Source: Scandinavium sp036495715
Lineage (GTDB): Bacteria; Pseudomonadota; Gammaproteobacteria; Enterobacterales; Enterobacteriaceae
Length of the DNA: 64,000 nt
Assembly (NCBI GenBank): GCA_036495715.1
Contig: DASXML010000071.1
Coordinates: 280,925-344,924, forward strand
Reading direction: 5' to 3'
The notes under the pieces are model-generated. The model saw only the letters and a list, made by a program, of their open reading frames with translations. It was not told the origin of the DNA and ran no database searches. How positions within the stretch are numbered: position 1 is the stretch's first letter; every line of letters starts with the position of its first letter. A program made the translations under genes and the position numbers. This document shows positions 33,876-42,570 of this stretch, piece after piece.

Positions 33876-34802
33876 GTGACGGCGAAACTTCGAATTGGCG
33901 TGGTGGGACTCGGTGGCATTGCGCAGAAAGCATGGCTGCCGGTGTTAAGTGCTGCCAGCGACTGGACGCTTCAGGCGGCGTGGTCGCCGGGGCGTGAAAA
34001 AGCACAACGTGTGTGCGAAACCTATCGTCTGCCGCTGGCAAACTCCCTACAGCATCTGGCTTCGCAGTGTGATGCGGTATTTGTTCACAGCTCAACGGCA
34101 ACGCATTATGCGGTGGTCAGCGAATTGCTGAATGCGGGCGTTCACGTCTGCGTGGATAAACCACTGGCCGATAAACTCAGTGACGCAGTGCGCTTAATTG
34201 AGCTGGCAGAGAAGAAAAAGCTGACGCTGATGGTCGGTTTTAATCGCCGTTTTGCACCGCTTTACCGCGAACTGAAAAGCAATCTGCGCGCTGGCGCGTC
34301 ATTACGGATGGATAAGCACCGGGCAAACAGCGTCGGTCCACAGGATCTGCGCTTTACGCTGCTCGATGATTATCTGCACGTGGTGGACACTGCGCTGTGG
34401 CTGGTGGGTGGCAATCCGCAGTTCAGCGGCGGCCTGCTGCAAACGACCGATCAGGGCGAGATGTTTTATGCCGAGCACCATTTCAGCCTGCCGCAGATGC
34501 AAATTACCACCAGTATGCACCGCCGTGCAGGCAGTCAGCGCGAATGGGTACAGGCCGTTACCGAGGGTGCGCTGATCGACATCACCGATATGCGTGACTG
34601 GCGTGAAGAGCGGGGCAGTGGCGTGCTGGAGCGCCCGGCAGCAGGTTGGCAAAGTACGCTCGAACAGCGCGGTTTTGCCGGATGCGCCCGTCACTTTATC
34701 GAATGTGTGCAAAATCAGACTGTTCCAGAAACGGCGGGTGAACAGGCGATAGCCGCTCAGCGCATCGTTGAAAAGCTGTGGCAGGAGGCCATGAGCGAGT
34801 AA
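33876..34802 (+). CDS. yceM: Gfo/Idh/MocA-family oxidoreductase YceM (MviM)
   Basis: A 308-residue putative NAD(P)-dependent oxidoreductase (E. coli 307). The Rossmann motif is GVVGLGGIAQKAWLPVL, and the family's catalytic signature VDKPLADKL follows. It starts with GTG, 2 bases after yceH, indicating coupling. Its substrate is unknown; the old name mviM came from linkage to the mviN virulence locus. A terminator separates it from murJ. Confidence 0.95.
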   Translation: MTAKLRIGVVGLGGIAQKAWLPVLSAASDWTLQAAWSPGREKAQRVCETYRLPLANSLQHLASQCDAVFVHSSTATHYAVVSELLNAGVHVCVDKPLADKLSDAVRLIELAEKKKLTLMVGFNRRFAPLYRELKSNLRAGASLRMDKHRANSVGPQDLRFTLLDDYLHVVDTALWLVGGNPQFSGGLLQTTDQGEMFYAEHHFSLPQMQITTSMHRRAGSQREWVQAVTEGALIDITDMRDWREERGSGVLERPAAGWQSTLEQRGFAGCARHFIECVQNQTVPETAGEQAIAAQRIVEKLWQEAMSE

Positions 34803-34865
34803 GAGGCTGTAACATCTGTCAGTAGTAATTGCCGCTAATCCCGGTAGACTATCGCCACTTTTCTA

Positions 34866-34892
34866 ACGCCTGTTTTGCTTACAGGCGTTTTT
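34866..34892 (+). terminator. Intrinsic terminator between yceM and murJ
   Basis: ACGCCTGT / ACAGGCGT stem, 7-base loop and T5, just upstream of murJ. Its position in the murJ leader means murJ either starts downstream of it or depends on readthrough. Confidence 0.8.
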
Positions 34893-34919
34893 GATCCAGG
34901 GTTGTGGAATAACACGTTA

Positions 34920-36455
34920 ATGAACCTATTAAAATCGCTGGCGGCCGTCAGCTCAATGACCATGTTCTCTCGCGTGCTCGGCTTTGCGCGCGATGCCATC
35001 GTGGCAAGGGTTTTTGGGGCGGGAATGGCGACAGATGCCTTTTTTGTGGCATTCAAATTGCCGAACCTGCTGCGCCGTATCTTTGCAGAAGGGGCTTTTT
35101 CCCAGGCGTTCGTGCCGATTCTGGCGGAATACAAAAGCAAACAGGGCGAAGACGCCACCCGTGTGTTTATTTCTTATGTGTCCGGTTTATTAACCCTCGC
35201 GCTGGCCGTTGTCACCGTCGTTGGGATGCTGGCGGCGCCGTGGGTTATCACCATCACTGCGCCGGGCTTTGCCGATACCGCCGATAAGTTCGCGTTAACC
35301 AGCCAACTGCTGCGCATTACCTTCCCGTATATTCTGCTTATCTCGCTGGCTTCGCTGGTGGGGGCGATTTTGAACACATGGAACCGCTTCTCGGTTCCGG
35401 CTTTTGCCCCGACGTTCCTTAACGTCAGCATGATTGGTTTTGCGCTGTTTGCGGCCCCGTATTTCAACCCGCCGGTGCTGGCATTGGCGTGGGCGGTTAC
35501 CGTCGGCGGTGTGCTGCAACTGTTCTATCAGCTGCCGCATCTGAAAAAAATCGGCATGTTGGTGCTGCCGCGCATCAACCTGAAAGACGCGGGTTCTATC
35601 CGCGTGGTGAAACAGATGGGCCCGGCTATTCTCGGCGTTTCCGTGAGCCAGATTTCACTCATCATCAACACCATTTTCGCCTCGTTCCTGGTGTCGGGTT
35701 CGGTGTCGTGGATGTATTACGCCGACCGTCTGATGGAGTTCCCGTCCGGCGTGCTGGGTGTGGCGCTGGGGACGATTTTGCTGCCGTCGCTGTCGAAAAG
35801 TTTTGCCAGCGGTAATCATGACGAATATTGCCGCCTGATGGACTGGGGCCTGCGTTTGTGTTTCCTGCTGGCGGTGCCAAGTGCAGTGGCGCTGGGGATT
35901 CTGGCAAAACCGCTGACCGTCGCGCTGTTCCAGTACGGTAAATTTACTGCGTTCGACGCGGCGATGACGCAGCGCGCGCTGGTGGCGTACTCCGTCGGGC
36001 TGGTGGGGCTGATTGTGGTGAAGGTGTTGGCACCGGGCTTCTATTCCCGACAGGACATCAAAACGCCGGTCAAAATTGCCATTGTGACGCTGATCCTGAC
36101 GCAGGTGATGAACCTGGCGTTTATCGGTCCGCTGAAACATGCCGGTTTGTCGCTGTCAATTGGTCTGGCAGCGTGTCTCAACGCCAGCCTGTTGTACTGG
36201 CAGCTGCGTAAGCAAAAAATCTTCACCCCGCAGCCGGGCTGGGGCCTGTTCCTGACGCGTCTGATTGTGGCGGTGATTGTGATGGCGGCGGTGCTGCTTG
36301 GCCTGATGTATGTGATGCCAGAATGGTCGCAGGGCACCATGCCGTTCCGTATTCTGCGCCTGATGGCGGTAGTGGTGGCGGGTATTGCCGCTTATTTTGC
36401 TACGCTGCTGGTGTTGGGCTTCCGTGTGAAGGAATTTGCACGCCGTACCGCATAA
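34920..36455 (+). CDS. murJ: Lipid II flippase MurJ (MviN)
   Basis: A 511-residue, 14-helix MOP-superfamily flippase, the same length as E. coli MurJ, which moves lipid II to the periplasmic face for peptidoglycan synthesis; it is essential. The family signature FRNLLRR-like KLPNLLRRIFAEGAFSQAFV and the functionally important Arg residues (RVLGFARDAIVARVFG) are visible. The start MNLLKSLAAVSSMTMFSRV fixes the ATG at 34920; the frame is open upstream through the terminator. In E. coli flgN follows; here a SnoaL/LysR pair intervenes. Confidence 0.98.
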   Translation: MNLLKSLAAVSSMTMFSRVLGFARDAIVARVFGAGMATDAFFVAFKLPNLLRRIFAEGAFSQAFVPILAEYKSKQGEDATRVFISYVSGLLTLALAVVTVVGMLAAPWVITITAPGFADTADKFALTSQLLRITFPYILLISLASLVGAILNTWNRFSVPAFAPTFLNVSMIGFALFAAPYFNPPVLALAWAVTVGGVLQLFYQLPHLKKIGMLVLPRINLKDAGSIRVVKQMGPAILGVSVSQISLIINTIFASFLVSGSVSWMYYADRLMEFPSGVLGVALGTILLPSLSKSFASGNHDEYCRLMDWGLRLCFLLAVPSAVALGILAKPLTVALFQYGKFTAFDAAMTQRALVAYSVGLVGLIVVKVLAPGFYSRQDIKTPVKIAIVTLILTQVMNLAFIGPLKHAGLSLSIGLAACLNASLLYWQLRKQKIFTPQPGWGLFLTRLIVAVIVMAAVLLGLMYVMPEWSQGTMPFRILRLMAVVVAGIAAYFATLLVLGFRVKEFARRTA

Positions 36456-36460
36456 ACAAA

Positions 36461-36493
36461 AACGGCAGTGAATCAAAGTGATTCACTGCCGTT
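36461..36493. terminator. Bidirectional terminator after murJ
   Basis: A perfect 15-bp stem AACGGCAGTGAATCA / TGATTCACTGCCGTT with a 3-base loop, between convergent murJ and the SnoaL-like gene. A-rich sequence precedes it and a partial T tract follows. Confidence 0.85.
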
Positions 36494-36511
36494 GTTATCT
36501 AACGTTTTTTA

Positions 36512-37090
36512 TCAGGCCGCGAGCCACGCCTGACCTTCCACTTTCATATTCTTCTCAAGTTCACTTCCGCGCGTCGCAAAGACACGGTTAACCGGGAATC
36601 CGCTTTTCTCCAGTACGTACGCAAGTGCGGCATATTCGCGTGGGTATTTTTTGCTGACAGCCTTATCAATCTCTACCAGCCCCTGCGGGAACGTGAAACC
36701 GCCCATGTCGTAGACGCTCTGACGGTGCACAATCTTCCAGACACCATTACGTTTTTCGACCCGATCGTAGAAGCGGTTGTGGACGCTACAGCCGAGATCT
36801 AACTCGATATTTTCCCCGACGATCATGGCATTGGTTTCGACCAGCGCTTTATCGCCGTTAAAGGTGATGACCGGATTGCCAATCAGATGTTTGGTTTTCA
36901 GCGCAGAGACGCCCATTTTCGCGGAAGCGTCGACAAATTCGCTGAAAAGCCCTTCAAACCAGGTTATTTCGATGGTGCCTTCAGGATGGAACAAGGCGCG
37001 CATTGATTCCCATTGCGCCAGGTCGCGGTGGATCCAGCCGGTCATCAGGTCGGTGATTTGTTGGCGATCGTCAAGGGTAGCGTTATGCAT
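36512..37090 (-). CDS. SnoaL/NTF2-like single-domain protein
   Basis: A 192-residue protein of the NTF2-like (SnoaL_4) superfamily. The fold's start is QQITDLMTGWIHRDLAQWES, with LFHPEGTIEITWFEG after it and NRFYDRVEKRNGVWKIVHRQ as the typical strand pair before the C-terminal helix. The start at 37090 is chosen because GGAG precedes it; the longer upstream frame overlaps the divergent promoter region. It diverges from a LysR-type regulator, which very probably controls it. Such proteins include dehydratases, isomerases and dioxygenase beta subunits, so the reaction is unknown. This pair is absent between murJ and flgN in E. coli. Confidence 0.75.
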   Translation of the reverse strand: MHNATLDDRQQITDLMTGWIHRDLAQWESMRALFHPEGTIEITWFEGLFSEFVDASAKMGVSALKTKHLIGNPVITFNGDKALVETNAMIVGENIELDLGCSVHNRFYDRVEKRNGVWKIVHRQSVYDMGGFTFPQGLVEIDKAVSKKYPREYAALAYVLEKSGFPVNRVFATRGSELEKNMKVEGQAWLAA

Positions 37091-37147
37091 AATGTGACTC
37101 CGGTTTTGGTCGTTGTTCGTGGATGTGGCAGGAGTATTGCGTTTTTT

Positions 37148-37170
37148 ATTGATAACATCCAATATCGAAT
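37148..37170. promoter_or_regulatory. LysR-type T-N11-A site candidate
   Basis: In the 119-bp divergent gap, ATTGATA and TATCGAAT form an imperfect inverted repeat that contains T-N11-A (37150-37162), the loose LysR-type operator pattern. Such motifs are common by chance in AT-rich DNA. Confidence 0.35.
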
Positions 37171-37209
37171 AATGACAAATCAATCATATAAAATGATTAA
37201 AGAGGTGTG

Positions 37210-38094
37210 ATGGATTTACGACAGTTGCGTTATTTTCTCGCCGTCGCCAAAGAGAAACATTTCGGTCGTGCGGCACAGTCTCTGAATATAGTGCAACCAG
37301 CGCTGAGCATGCAGATAAAGGCACTGGAAGATGAATTGGGTGGGGCGCTGTTTCAACGCACCAGCCGTCGCGTTGAACTGACGGAAGCCGGGAAAGTGTT
37401 TGAAACGCAGGCGCAGCGAACGATAGCGCAGGCGGAGTTTGCCCGACAGTCGGCCCAACGGGCGATGCGCGGTGAAACTGGCACGGTGCGGATTGGCTTT
37501 GCCGGGAATGCCATTTTCAGCGGTACGTTGATGCGTGATATACGCCGCTTCCGCTTGGTGAGTCCGGATGTTGAAGTGACTATTGAGGAAATCGCCCCGC
37601 ATCGGCAAATTGAAGCCATCCGGGCCGGGCTGCTGGATATTGGTTATACGCCGGATTACAGCACACTACGCAGTCCCGGTATTCGCGCGCAAAGTATCGG
37701 TGAATGGGGCATCCTGGTCGCTTTAGCGGACGATCACCCGCTGGCCACACATGCCGATATCACGCTGCCGATGCTGGCAGATGAGCCACTGGTGTTATAC
37801 GAAGCACACGATGTGGATGAACGGCTTACGGTGTTGCTGAGCCAGGCGCTGGGGGAGCGACTGCATATTGCGCACCGAACTGGCAGCAGTCTGAATGTAC
37901 TGGCGCTCGCGGCGGCCGGGTTGGGGTTGGCGCTTGTTCCCAAGCCTTTGCAGCAAATTAGTATTCCGGGCCTGGCGTACCGTGAATTAAATGCGCCTGA
38001 AATGAGGGCAAATTTGATGCTCATCAGTCGTGCTGATGAGAGCAGTGCTGCGGTAAAAGCCTGGCTTGCGGGCGTTAACGGTTCGAATAGCTGA
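37210..38094 (+). CDS. LysR-family transcriptional regulator
   Basis: A 294-residue regulator with a standard N-terminal winged helix-turn-helix: MDLRQLRYFLAVAKEKHFGR, then AAQSLNIVQPALSMQIKALE and LFQRTSRRVELTEAG. The rest is a type 2 periplasmic-binding effector domain similar to BenM/CatM-like regulators (aromatic-acid branch), inferred from QRAMRGETGTVRIGFAGNAI. AGAGG precedes the ATG at 37210. It diverges from the SnoaL-like gene, the usual arrangement of a LysR regulator and its target. It is accessory DNA relative to the E. coli gene order. Confidence 0.9.
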   Translation: MDLRQLRYFLAVAKEKHFGRAAQSLNIVQPALSMQIKALEDELGGALFQRTSRRVELTEAGKVFETQAQRTIAQAEFARQSAQRAMRGETGTVRIGFAGNAIFSGTLMRDIRRFRLVSPDVEVTIEEIAPHRQIEAIRAGLLDIGYTPDYSTLRSPGIRAQSIGEWGILVALADDHPLATHADITLPMLADEPLVLYEAHDVDERLTVLLSQALGERLHIAHRTGSSLNVLALAAAGLGLALVPKPLQQISIPGLAYRELNAPEMRANLMLISRADESSAAVKAWLAGVNGSNS

Positions 38095-38157
38095 GGCAAA
38101 CCGCAGGCCCTGCACCGACGTTGACGGCGATGTGACCTGCGGTTTTAAGAGAGGGTA

Positions 38158-38580
38158 TCAGACGGAAAACTTTTTGTTCCCGCGAGCGCTCGACGAAGTT
38201 TGACCATCTTTGCCATACAGCGTCGGTTCCTGATGGGGTTTCAATACCTGTAGCGCCTGTTGGTTTCGCTCAATCTGTCCTTCGAGCAACCAGCCGTTGT
38301 GCTGATTGAGATCGCGTAAATGCTGGGTTTTTTCGGTAATGGTCTGCCAACGTTCCGCCACGTCATCGTTGGCGCAGCGCTGCGCTTCTTGCTCAAGGCG
38401 GCGCTGTTTTTCCAGATAGTCCAGGGTCGCCAGCAATGAGCTTTTTTCTTCGGTTATCCGTTGCAGATTGCTGCTGTTTACGCTGCCAGCAGAAAGCTGT
38501 TGCTGCTCGGCATCCATCACTTCTTTCAGCGAGTTCAGGATGACTGTCATGTGATCCAGTATTTCTGACAGACGACTCAT
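38158..38580 (-). CDS. flgN: Flagellar export chaperone FlgN
   Basis: A 140-residue, largely helical type III chaperone for the hook-filament junction proteins FlgK and FlgL (E. coli 138). It opens MSRLSEILDHMTVILNSLKE and has long coiled segments (EQQQLSAGSVNSSNLQRITE, LDYLEKQRRLEQEAQR). The gene is 4 bases downstream of flgM, as in E. coli/Salmonella, and so is read from the flgA class 2 and flgM class 3 promoters. Confidence 0.95.
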   Translation of the reverse strand: MSRLSEILDHMTVILNSLKEVMDAEQQQLSAGSVNSSNLQRITEEKSSLLATLDYLEKQRRLEQEAQRCANDDVAERWQTITEKTQHLRDLNQHNGWLLEGQIERNQQALQVLKPHQEPTLYGKDGQTSSSARGNKKFSV

Positions 38581-38584
38581 TCTG

Positions 38585-38878
38585 TTATTTACTCTGCAGC
38601 CAGCTCTGGGTGTCCGAAATCAGCGAATCAGCAATTTTGCCGGTATCCATTTTCAGTTCACCGTTACGAATAGCCGTTTTCAGTGCTTCAACGCGTTCCA
38701 TATTGACGTCGCTGGTGCGCGGTTGCATCAGGCTCGATTGTGCTTCGCTCAGCGTCACATTAGTGCTGTTAGCAGTGGACGATTTATCCAAACGGGCTTT
38801 CTGCGCCTGGGCTTCATTTGGCTCACGCGGCTGGACGGCGTTAACGGGCTTCAGGGGCGATGTACGATCAATGCTCAT
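38585..38878 (-). CDS. flgM: Anti-sigma-28 factor FlgM
   Basis: A 97-residue anti-sigma factor, the same length as E. coli FlgM. The N-terminal half is disordered (MSIDRTSPLKPVNAVQPREP), and the C-terminal half (NMERVEALKTAIRNGELKMD, SLISDTQSWLQSK) folds on FliA. FlgM blocks FliA until it is exported through the completed hook-basal body. A near-perfect sigma-28 promoter lies upstream at 38939-38965, giving the known feedback loop. Confidence 0.97.
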   Translation of the reverse strand: MSIDRTSPLKPVNAVQPREPNEAQAQKARLDKSSTANSTNVTLSEAQSSLMQPRTSDVNMERVEALKTAIRNGELKMDTGKIADSLISDTQSWLQSK

Positions 38879-38938
38879 GGTCCTGTCCTCATCGAGGTTT
38901 CGTGGCGTTGCTACCTGCCATCATCACTTGTTGAATAT

Positions 38939-38965
38939 TTATCGGCAGGCTTCGCAGATTCTTTA
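38939..38965 (-). promoter_or_regulatory. Sigma-28 (FliA) promoter of flgMN
   Basis: On the minus strand TAAA, 15 bases, then GCCGATAA: an exact match to the FliA core consensus, about 60 bases before flgM. Confidence 0.93.
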
Positions 38966-38971
38966 AAAAGA

Positions 38972-39631
38972 TTATAGGTTAATCAGAATATTCCCATCCG
39001 AATCGACCTGACCGCTCACTACCTGGCCTGAAGGCATTCTCACGCGAGCGTTTTGCGAAACTGCGGCATTGTTCAGGGCCTGGCCTTCCGCATTGGCGCT
39101 AAAGCCGTCACCGCTGGCAATCACCTGCACTTTTTGTCCGGCTTTGACGCGCCAGGATTGTCGCAGCATCGACAGCTGGACGGGCTGTCCTGGCGTCAGG
39201 TCGCGCATCGAGACCGCATCCTGTGCCTGGTTAATATCCAGCATGGTACGCGGTGGCAGTTGGTCAAGCCGTCCACGCTTCAGCGTTACGCTGCCGGGCT
39301 GGAGTGCCGAGCCACGGACAATGGGCTGTGCAGCCACCACATAGTTGCCTGTCGCTTCGACGAATACCTGAATATAACGCTTTTCGTTCCCGCACTGCGC
39401 CTGCACGGTCTGGTTTCCCCACAGTTTATTGTTGCCCATCACGCTGAGCGCAGGCTGTTCGCACTGCGGCATTGGGCTGCCTGGATTACGCAGGTTAACC
39501 ATTACCGCATCGCTAAAACCGGCCAGGCGCTGGACAAAGAAATCATTGAGCTGGCGGTGTAAGTCTTGCGCGATCGCCACCGGGCTCAGGAGCGCAAATG
39601 CCAACGTGAGGGTGCGATTCAGGTTTCGCAT
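38972..39631 (-). CDS. flgA: Flagellar P-ring assembly chaperone FlgA
   Basis: A 219-residue periplasmic protein, the same length as E. coli FlgA, needed to assemble the FlgI P-ring. A signal peptide (MRNLNRTLTLAFALLSPVAI-AQ) is followed by an SAF-type domain (AAQPIVRGSALQPGSVTLKR, MRDLTPGQPVQLSMLRQSWR). It diverges from flgB across 160 bp that should contain the FlhDC-activated class 2 promoters for both directions; I could not delimit the FlhDC box with confidence. Confidence 0.97.
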   Translation of the reverse strand: MRNLNRTLTLAFALLSPVAIAQDLHRQLNDFFVQRLAGFSDAVMVNLRNPGSPMPQCEQPALSVMGNNKLWGNQTVQAQCGNEKRYIQVFVEATGNYVVAAQPIVRGSALQPGSVTLKRGRLDQLPPRTMLDINQAQDAVSMRDLTPGQPVQLSMLRQSWRVKAGQKVQVIASGDGFSANAEGQALNNAAVSQNARVRMPSGQVVSGQVDSDGNILINL

Positions 39632-39791
39632 AGCTAACTCCAGTTTCTCAGGGAATAGCCGAATTTTACCTGCAAGCGAAGAACTTCAACGCAACAAATA
39701 GCGATGCATTTTGCTTTTATTCCGACGATGGCGCACCAAAATTGGGATTAATCTGAACGCTGAATGAACTATTGCCATCAGCGGAGGAGAC

Positions 39792-40205
39792 ATGCTCGAC
39801 AAACTCGACGCTGCGCTACGTTTTCAACAGGAAGCGTTGAACCTGCGCGCCCAGCGTCAGGAAATCCTGGCCTCGAACATTGCTAACGCCGATACCCCGG
39901 GGTATCAAGCGCGCGATGTGGATTTTGCCAGTGAACTGAAAAAAGTGATGGATCGCGGGCGCACGGAAAGCAGCGGTGTGTCGCTCACGCTGACCTCCGA
40001 ACGCCATATTCCAGCCCAGGCGATGACGGCCCCCTCTGTTGACCTGATGTATCGGGTCCCTGATCAGCCATCAATGGACGGTAACACCGTCGATATGGAC
40101 CGGGAGCGCACGCAATTCGCCGACAACAGCCTGCAATACCAGACCGGTTTGACCGTGTTGGGTGGGCAAATTAAAAGCATGATGACCGTGCTTCAGGGGA
40201 ACTAA
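39792..40205 (+). CDS. flgB: Flagellar proximal rod protein FlgB
   Basis: A 137-residue rod subunit (E. coli 138). The family N-terminus reads QEALNLRAQRQEILASNIANADTPGYQARDV in outline, with the conserved ANADTPGY motif near residue 35-42. It is exported by the flagellar type III apparatus without a cleaved signal. It is the first gene of flgBCDEFGHIJ, with CGGAGGAGAC as ribosome site, 3 bases before flgC. Confidence 0.97.
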   Translation: MLDKLDAALRFQQEALNLRAQRQEILASNIANADTPGYQARDVDFASELKKVMDRGRTESSGVSLTLTSERHIPAQAMTAPSVDLMYRVPDQPSMDGNTVDMDRERTQFADNSLQYQTGLTVLGGQIKSMMTVLQGN

Positions 40206-40208
40206 TTC

Positions 40209-40613
40209 ATGGCATTACTGAATATTTTCGACGTTGCAGGATCGGCGCTGACCGCGCAGTCCAAACGCCTCAACGTCGCCGCCAGTAACCTCGCCAACGC
40301 CGACAGCGTGACCGGGCCGGATGGTCAGCCTTATCGCGCTAAACAGGTTGTTTTTCAGGTTGATGCACCGACCGGTGCGGCAACGGGCGGGGTAAAAGTC
40401 GCCGATGTGGTGGAAAGCCAGGATCCCTTCAAGCTGGTTTATCAGCCGGGTAATCCGCTGGCGGACGCCAAGGGCTACGTGAAGATGCCAAATGTCGATG
40501 TTGTGGAAGAGATGGTCAACACCATGTCTGCTTCCCGCAGCTACCAGGCCAACGTTGAAGTACTCAATACCGTCAAGAGCATGATGCTCAAAACGCTGAC
40601 CCTCGGTCAGTAA
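40209..40613 (+). CDS. flgC: Flagellar proximal rod protein FlgC
   Basis: A 134-residue rod subunit, the same length as E. coli FlgC. It begins MALLNIFDVAGSALTAQSKR with the family motif VAASNLANADSV and ends in the coiled helix SRSYQANVEVLNTVKSMMLK typical of axial proteins. It lies 3 bases after flgB and 11 before flgD. Confidence 0.97.
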   Translation: MALLNIFDVAGSALTAQSKRLNVAASNLANADSVTGPDGQPYRAKQVVFQVDAPTGAATGGVKVADVVESQDPFKLVYQPGNPLADAKGYVKMPNVDVVEEMVNTMSASRSYQANVEVLNTVKSMMLKTLTLGQ

Positions 40614-40624
40614 CGGAGAAAACG

Positions 40625-41314
40625 ATGTCTATTGCCGTGAATGTGAATGACCCGACCAGTAGCGCAACGACCACCGCCACCAGCGGCAGTTTAACCACCA
40701 GCAGCGCGTCAGATTTGCAAAGCAGTTTCCTGACGCTGTTGGTCGCGCAGTTGCAAAACCAGGATCCGACTAACCCGATGGACAACAGCCAACTGACCTC
40801 TCAGCTGGCACAAATCAGCACCGTCAGCGGGATTGAAAAACTGAACACCACGCTCGGGTCTATTTCCGGTCAGATTGATAATAGCCAGTCATTGCAGGCG
40901 AGTTCGCTTATCGGCCACGGGGTCATGATCCCGGGTTCCGTCGTGCTTGCCGGCGCGGGTTCTGATGGCACCGCCAGCACCACGCCGTTTGGCGTCGAGC
41001 TGACACAAGCTGCCGATAAAGCGACAGCTACCGTTACCGACAGCAGCGGTAAAGTGATCCGCACCATGGATCTCGGCAACCTGACGGCAGGTGTTCACAC
41101 CTTTACCTGGGACGGAACCGCCGCAGATGGCAGCACCGTACCGGACGGCGCTTATAACGTCTCGATTGCCGCCAGCACAAACGGCACGCAACTGGTGGCT
41201 CAGCCACTCCAGTTCGCGCTGGTGCAAGGGGTTACGAAGGGAAGCAGCGGTAATCTGCTGGATCTCGGAACGTATGGCACCACCACGCTCGACGAAGTTC
41301 GTCAGATTATTTAA
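40625..41314 (+). CDS. flgD: Flagellar hook-capping protein FlgD
   Basis: A 229-residue hook scaffold (E. coli 231) that caps the growing hook and leaves when FlgK arrives. The N-terminus has the family motif FLTLLVAQLQNQDPTNPMDN. The middle and C-terminal parts include the FlgD Ig-like/Tudor folds (GVHTFTWDGTAADGSTVPDG and YNVSIAAS). It lies between flgC and flgE in the same operon. Confidence 0.97.
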   Translation: MSIAVNVNDPTSSATTTATSGSLTTSSASDLQSSFLTLLVAQLQNQDPTNPMDNSQLTSQLAQISTVSGIEKLNTTLGSISGQIDNSQSLQASSLIGHGVMIPGSVVLAGAGSDGTASTTPFGVELTQAADKATATVTDSSGKVIRTMDLGNLTAGVHTFTWDGTAADGSTVPDGAYNVSIAASTNGTQLVAQPLQFALVQGVTKGSSGNLLDLGTYGTTTLDEVRQII

Positions 41315-41341
41315 GCCTTCAACCTTAGCAGGAGTTAAGAC

Positions 41342-42550
41342 ATGGCCTTTTCTCAAGCGGTCAGCGGCCTGAATGCCGCGGCCACCAACCTCGATGTGAT
41401 TGGCAACAACATTGCCAACTCCGCGACCTATGGCTTTAAAGCCGGTACTGCCTCGTTTGCTGACATGTTTGCCGGTTCCAAAGTGGGTCTGGGCGTTAAA
41501 GTTGCAGGTATCACTCAGGATTTCAACGACGGCACCACCACCAGCACCGGTCGCGCGCTGGATGTCGCTATCAGCCAGAACGGTTTCTTCCGTCTGACCG
41601 ACAGCAACGGTTCCGTGTACTACAGCCGTAACGGCCAGTTCAAACTGGATGAAAACCGTAACCTGGTGAACATGCAGGGTCTGCAACTGACCGGTTACCC
41701 GGCAACCGGCACGCCGCCAACCATTCAGCAGGGTGCAAACCCGGTGGGTTTGAGTATTCCTAATACGCTGATGGCGGCCAAAACCACCACCACGGCGTCA
41801 CTTCAGGTCAACCTCAACTCAACGGATGCTGTCCCTGCGACGACGCCATTCGATGCAACCAACTCTGATTCCTACAACAAAAAAGGCACCGTAACCGTTT
41901 ATGACTCGCAGGGTAACTCCCACGATATGAACGTTTATTTTGTAAAAAGCGCGACGGCTAACGCCTGGGATGTTTACACCCAGGACAGTAGCGTGGCGGG
42001 TGCTCCCGTGGTGCAAGGTACTCAAATGGTCTTCGACCCTAACGGAACGCTGACCGGTGGACAGACACAGAGCCTCACTACCGGCACCACCAACGGTGCG
42101 ACGGCAGCAAGTTTTACCCTGAGTTTTGCTAACTCCATGCAGCAGAACACCGGCTCGAACGACATCGTCGCCACCAACCAGAACGGCTACAAGCCGGGCA
42201 ACCTGGTGAGCTACCAGATCAACGATGACGGTACGGTCGTGGGTAACTACTCCAACGAACAAACGCAGCTGTTGGGACAAATCACCCTGGCGAACTTCGC
42301 CAACAACGAAGGTCTGCAATCTCAGGGCGACAACGTTTGGTCGGCAACACAGTCCTCCGGCGTGGCACTGCTCGGCACGGCAGGCACCGGTAACTTCGGT
42401 ACCCTGACCAACGGCGCGCTGGAAGCATCAAACGTCGATCTGAGTAAAGAACTGGTGAACATGATTGTCGCGCAGCGTAACTATCAGTCGAACGCGCAGA
42501 CCATCAAGACCCAGGATCAGATCCTCAACACCCTGGTTAACCTGCGCTAA
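41342..42550 (+). CDS. flgE: Flagellar hook protein FlgE
   Basis: A 402-residue hook subunit, the same length as E. coli FlgE. The N-terminal axial motif is AATNLDVIGNNIANSATYGF and the C-terminal helix is LVNMIVAQRNYQSNAQTIKT. The central domains face outward on the hook. The ribosome site is CAGGAGTTAAG. The stop is 20 bases before flgF. Confidence 0.98.
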   Translation: MAFSQAVSGLNAAATNLDVIGNNIANSATYGFKAGTASFADMFAGSKVGLGVKVAGITQDFNDGTTTSTGRALDVAISQNGFFRLTDSNGSVYYSRNGQFKLDENRNLVNMQGLQLTGYPATGTPPTIQQGANPVGLSIPNTLMAAKTTTTASLQVNLNSTDAVPATTPFDATNSDSYNKKGTVTVYDSQGNSHDMNVYFVKSATANAWDVYTQDSSVAGAPVVQGTQMVFDPNGTLTGGQTQSLTTGTTNGATAASFTLSFANSMQQNTGSNDIVATNQNGYKPGNLVSYQINDDGTVVGNYSNEQTQLLGQITLANFANNEGLQSQGDNVWSATQSSGVALLGTAGTGNFGTLTNGALEASNVDLSKELVNMIVAQRNYQSNAQTIKTQDQILNTLVNLR

Positions 42551-42570
42551 GCGCCTGACGGGACGGCTTC

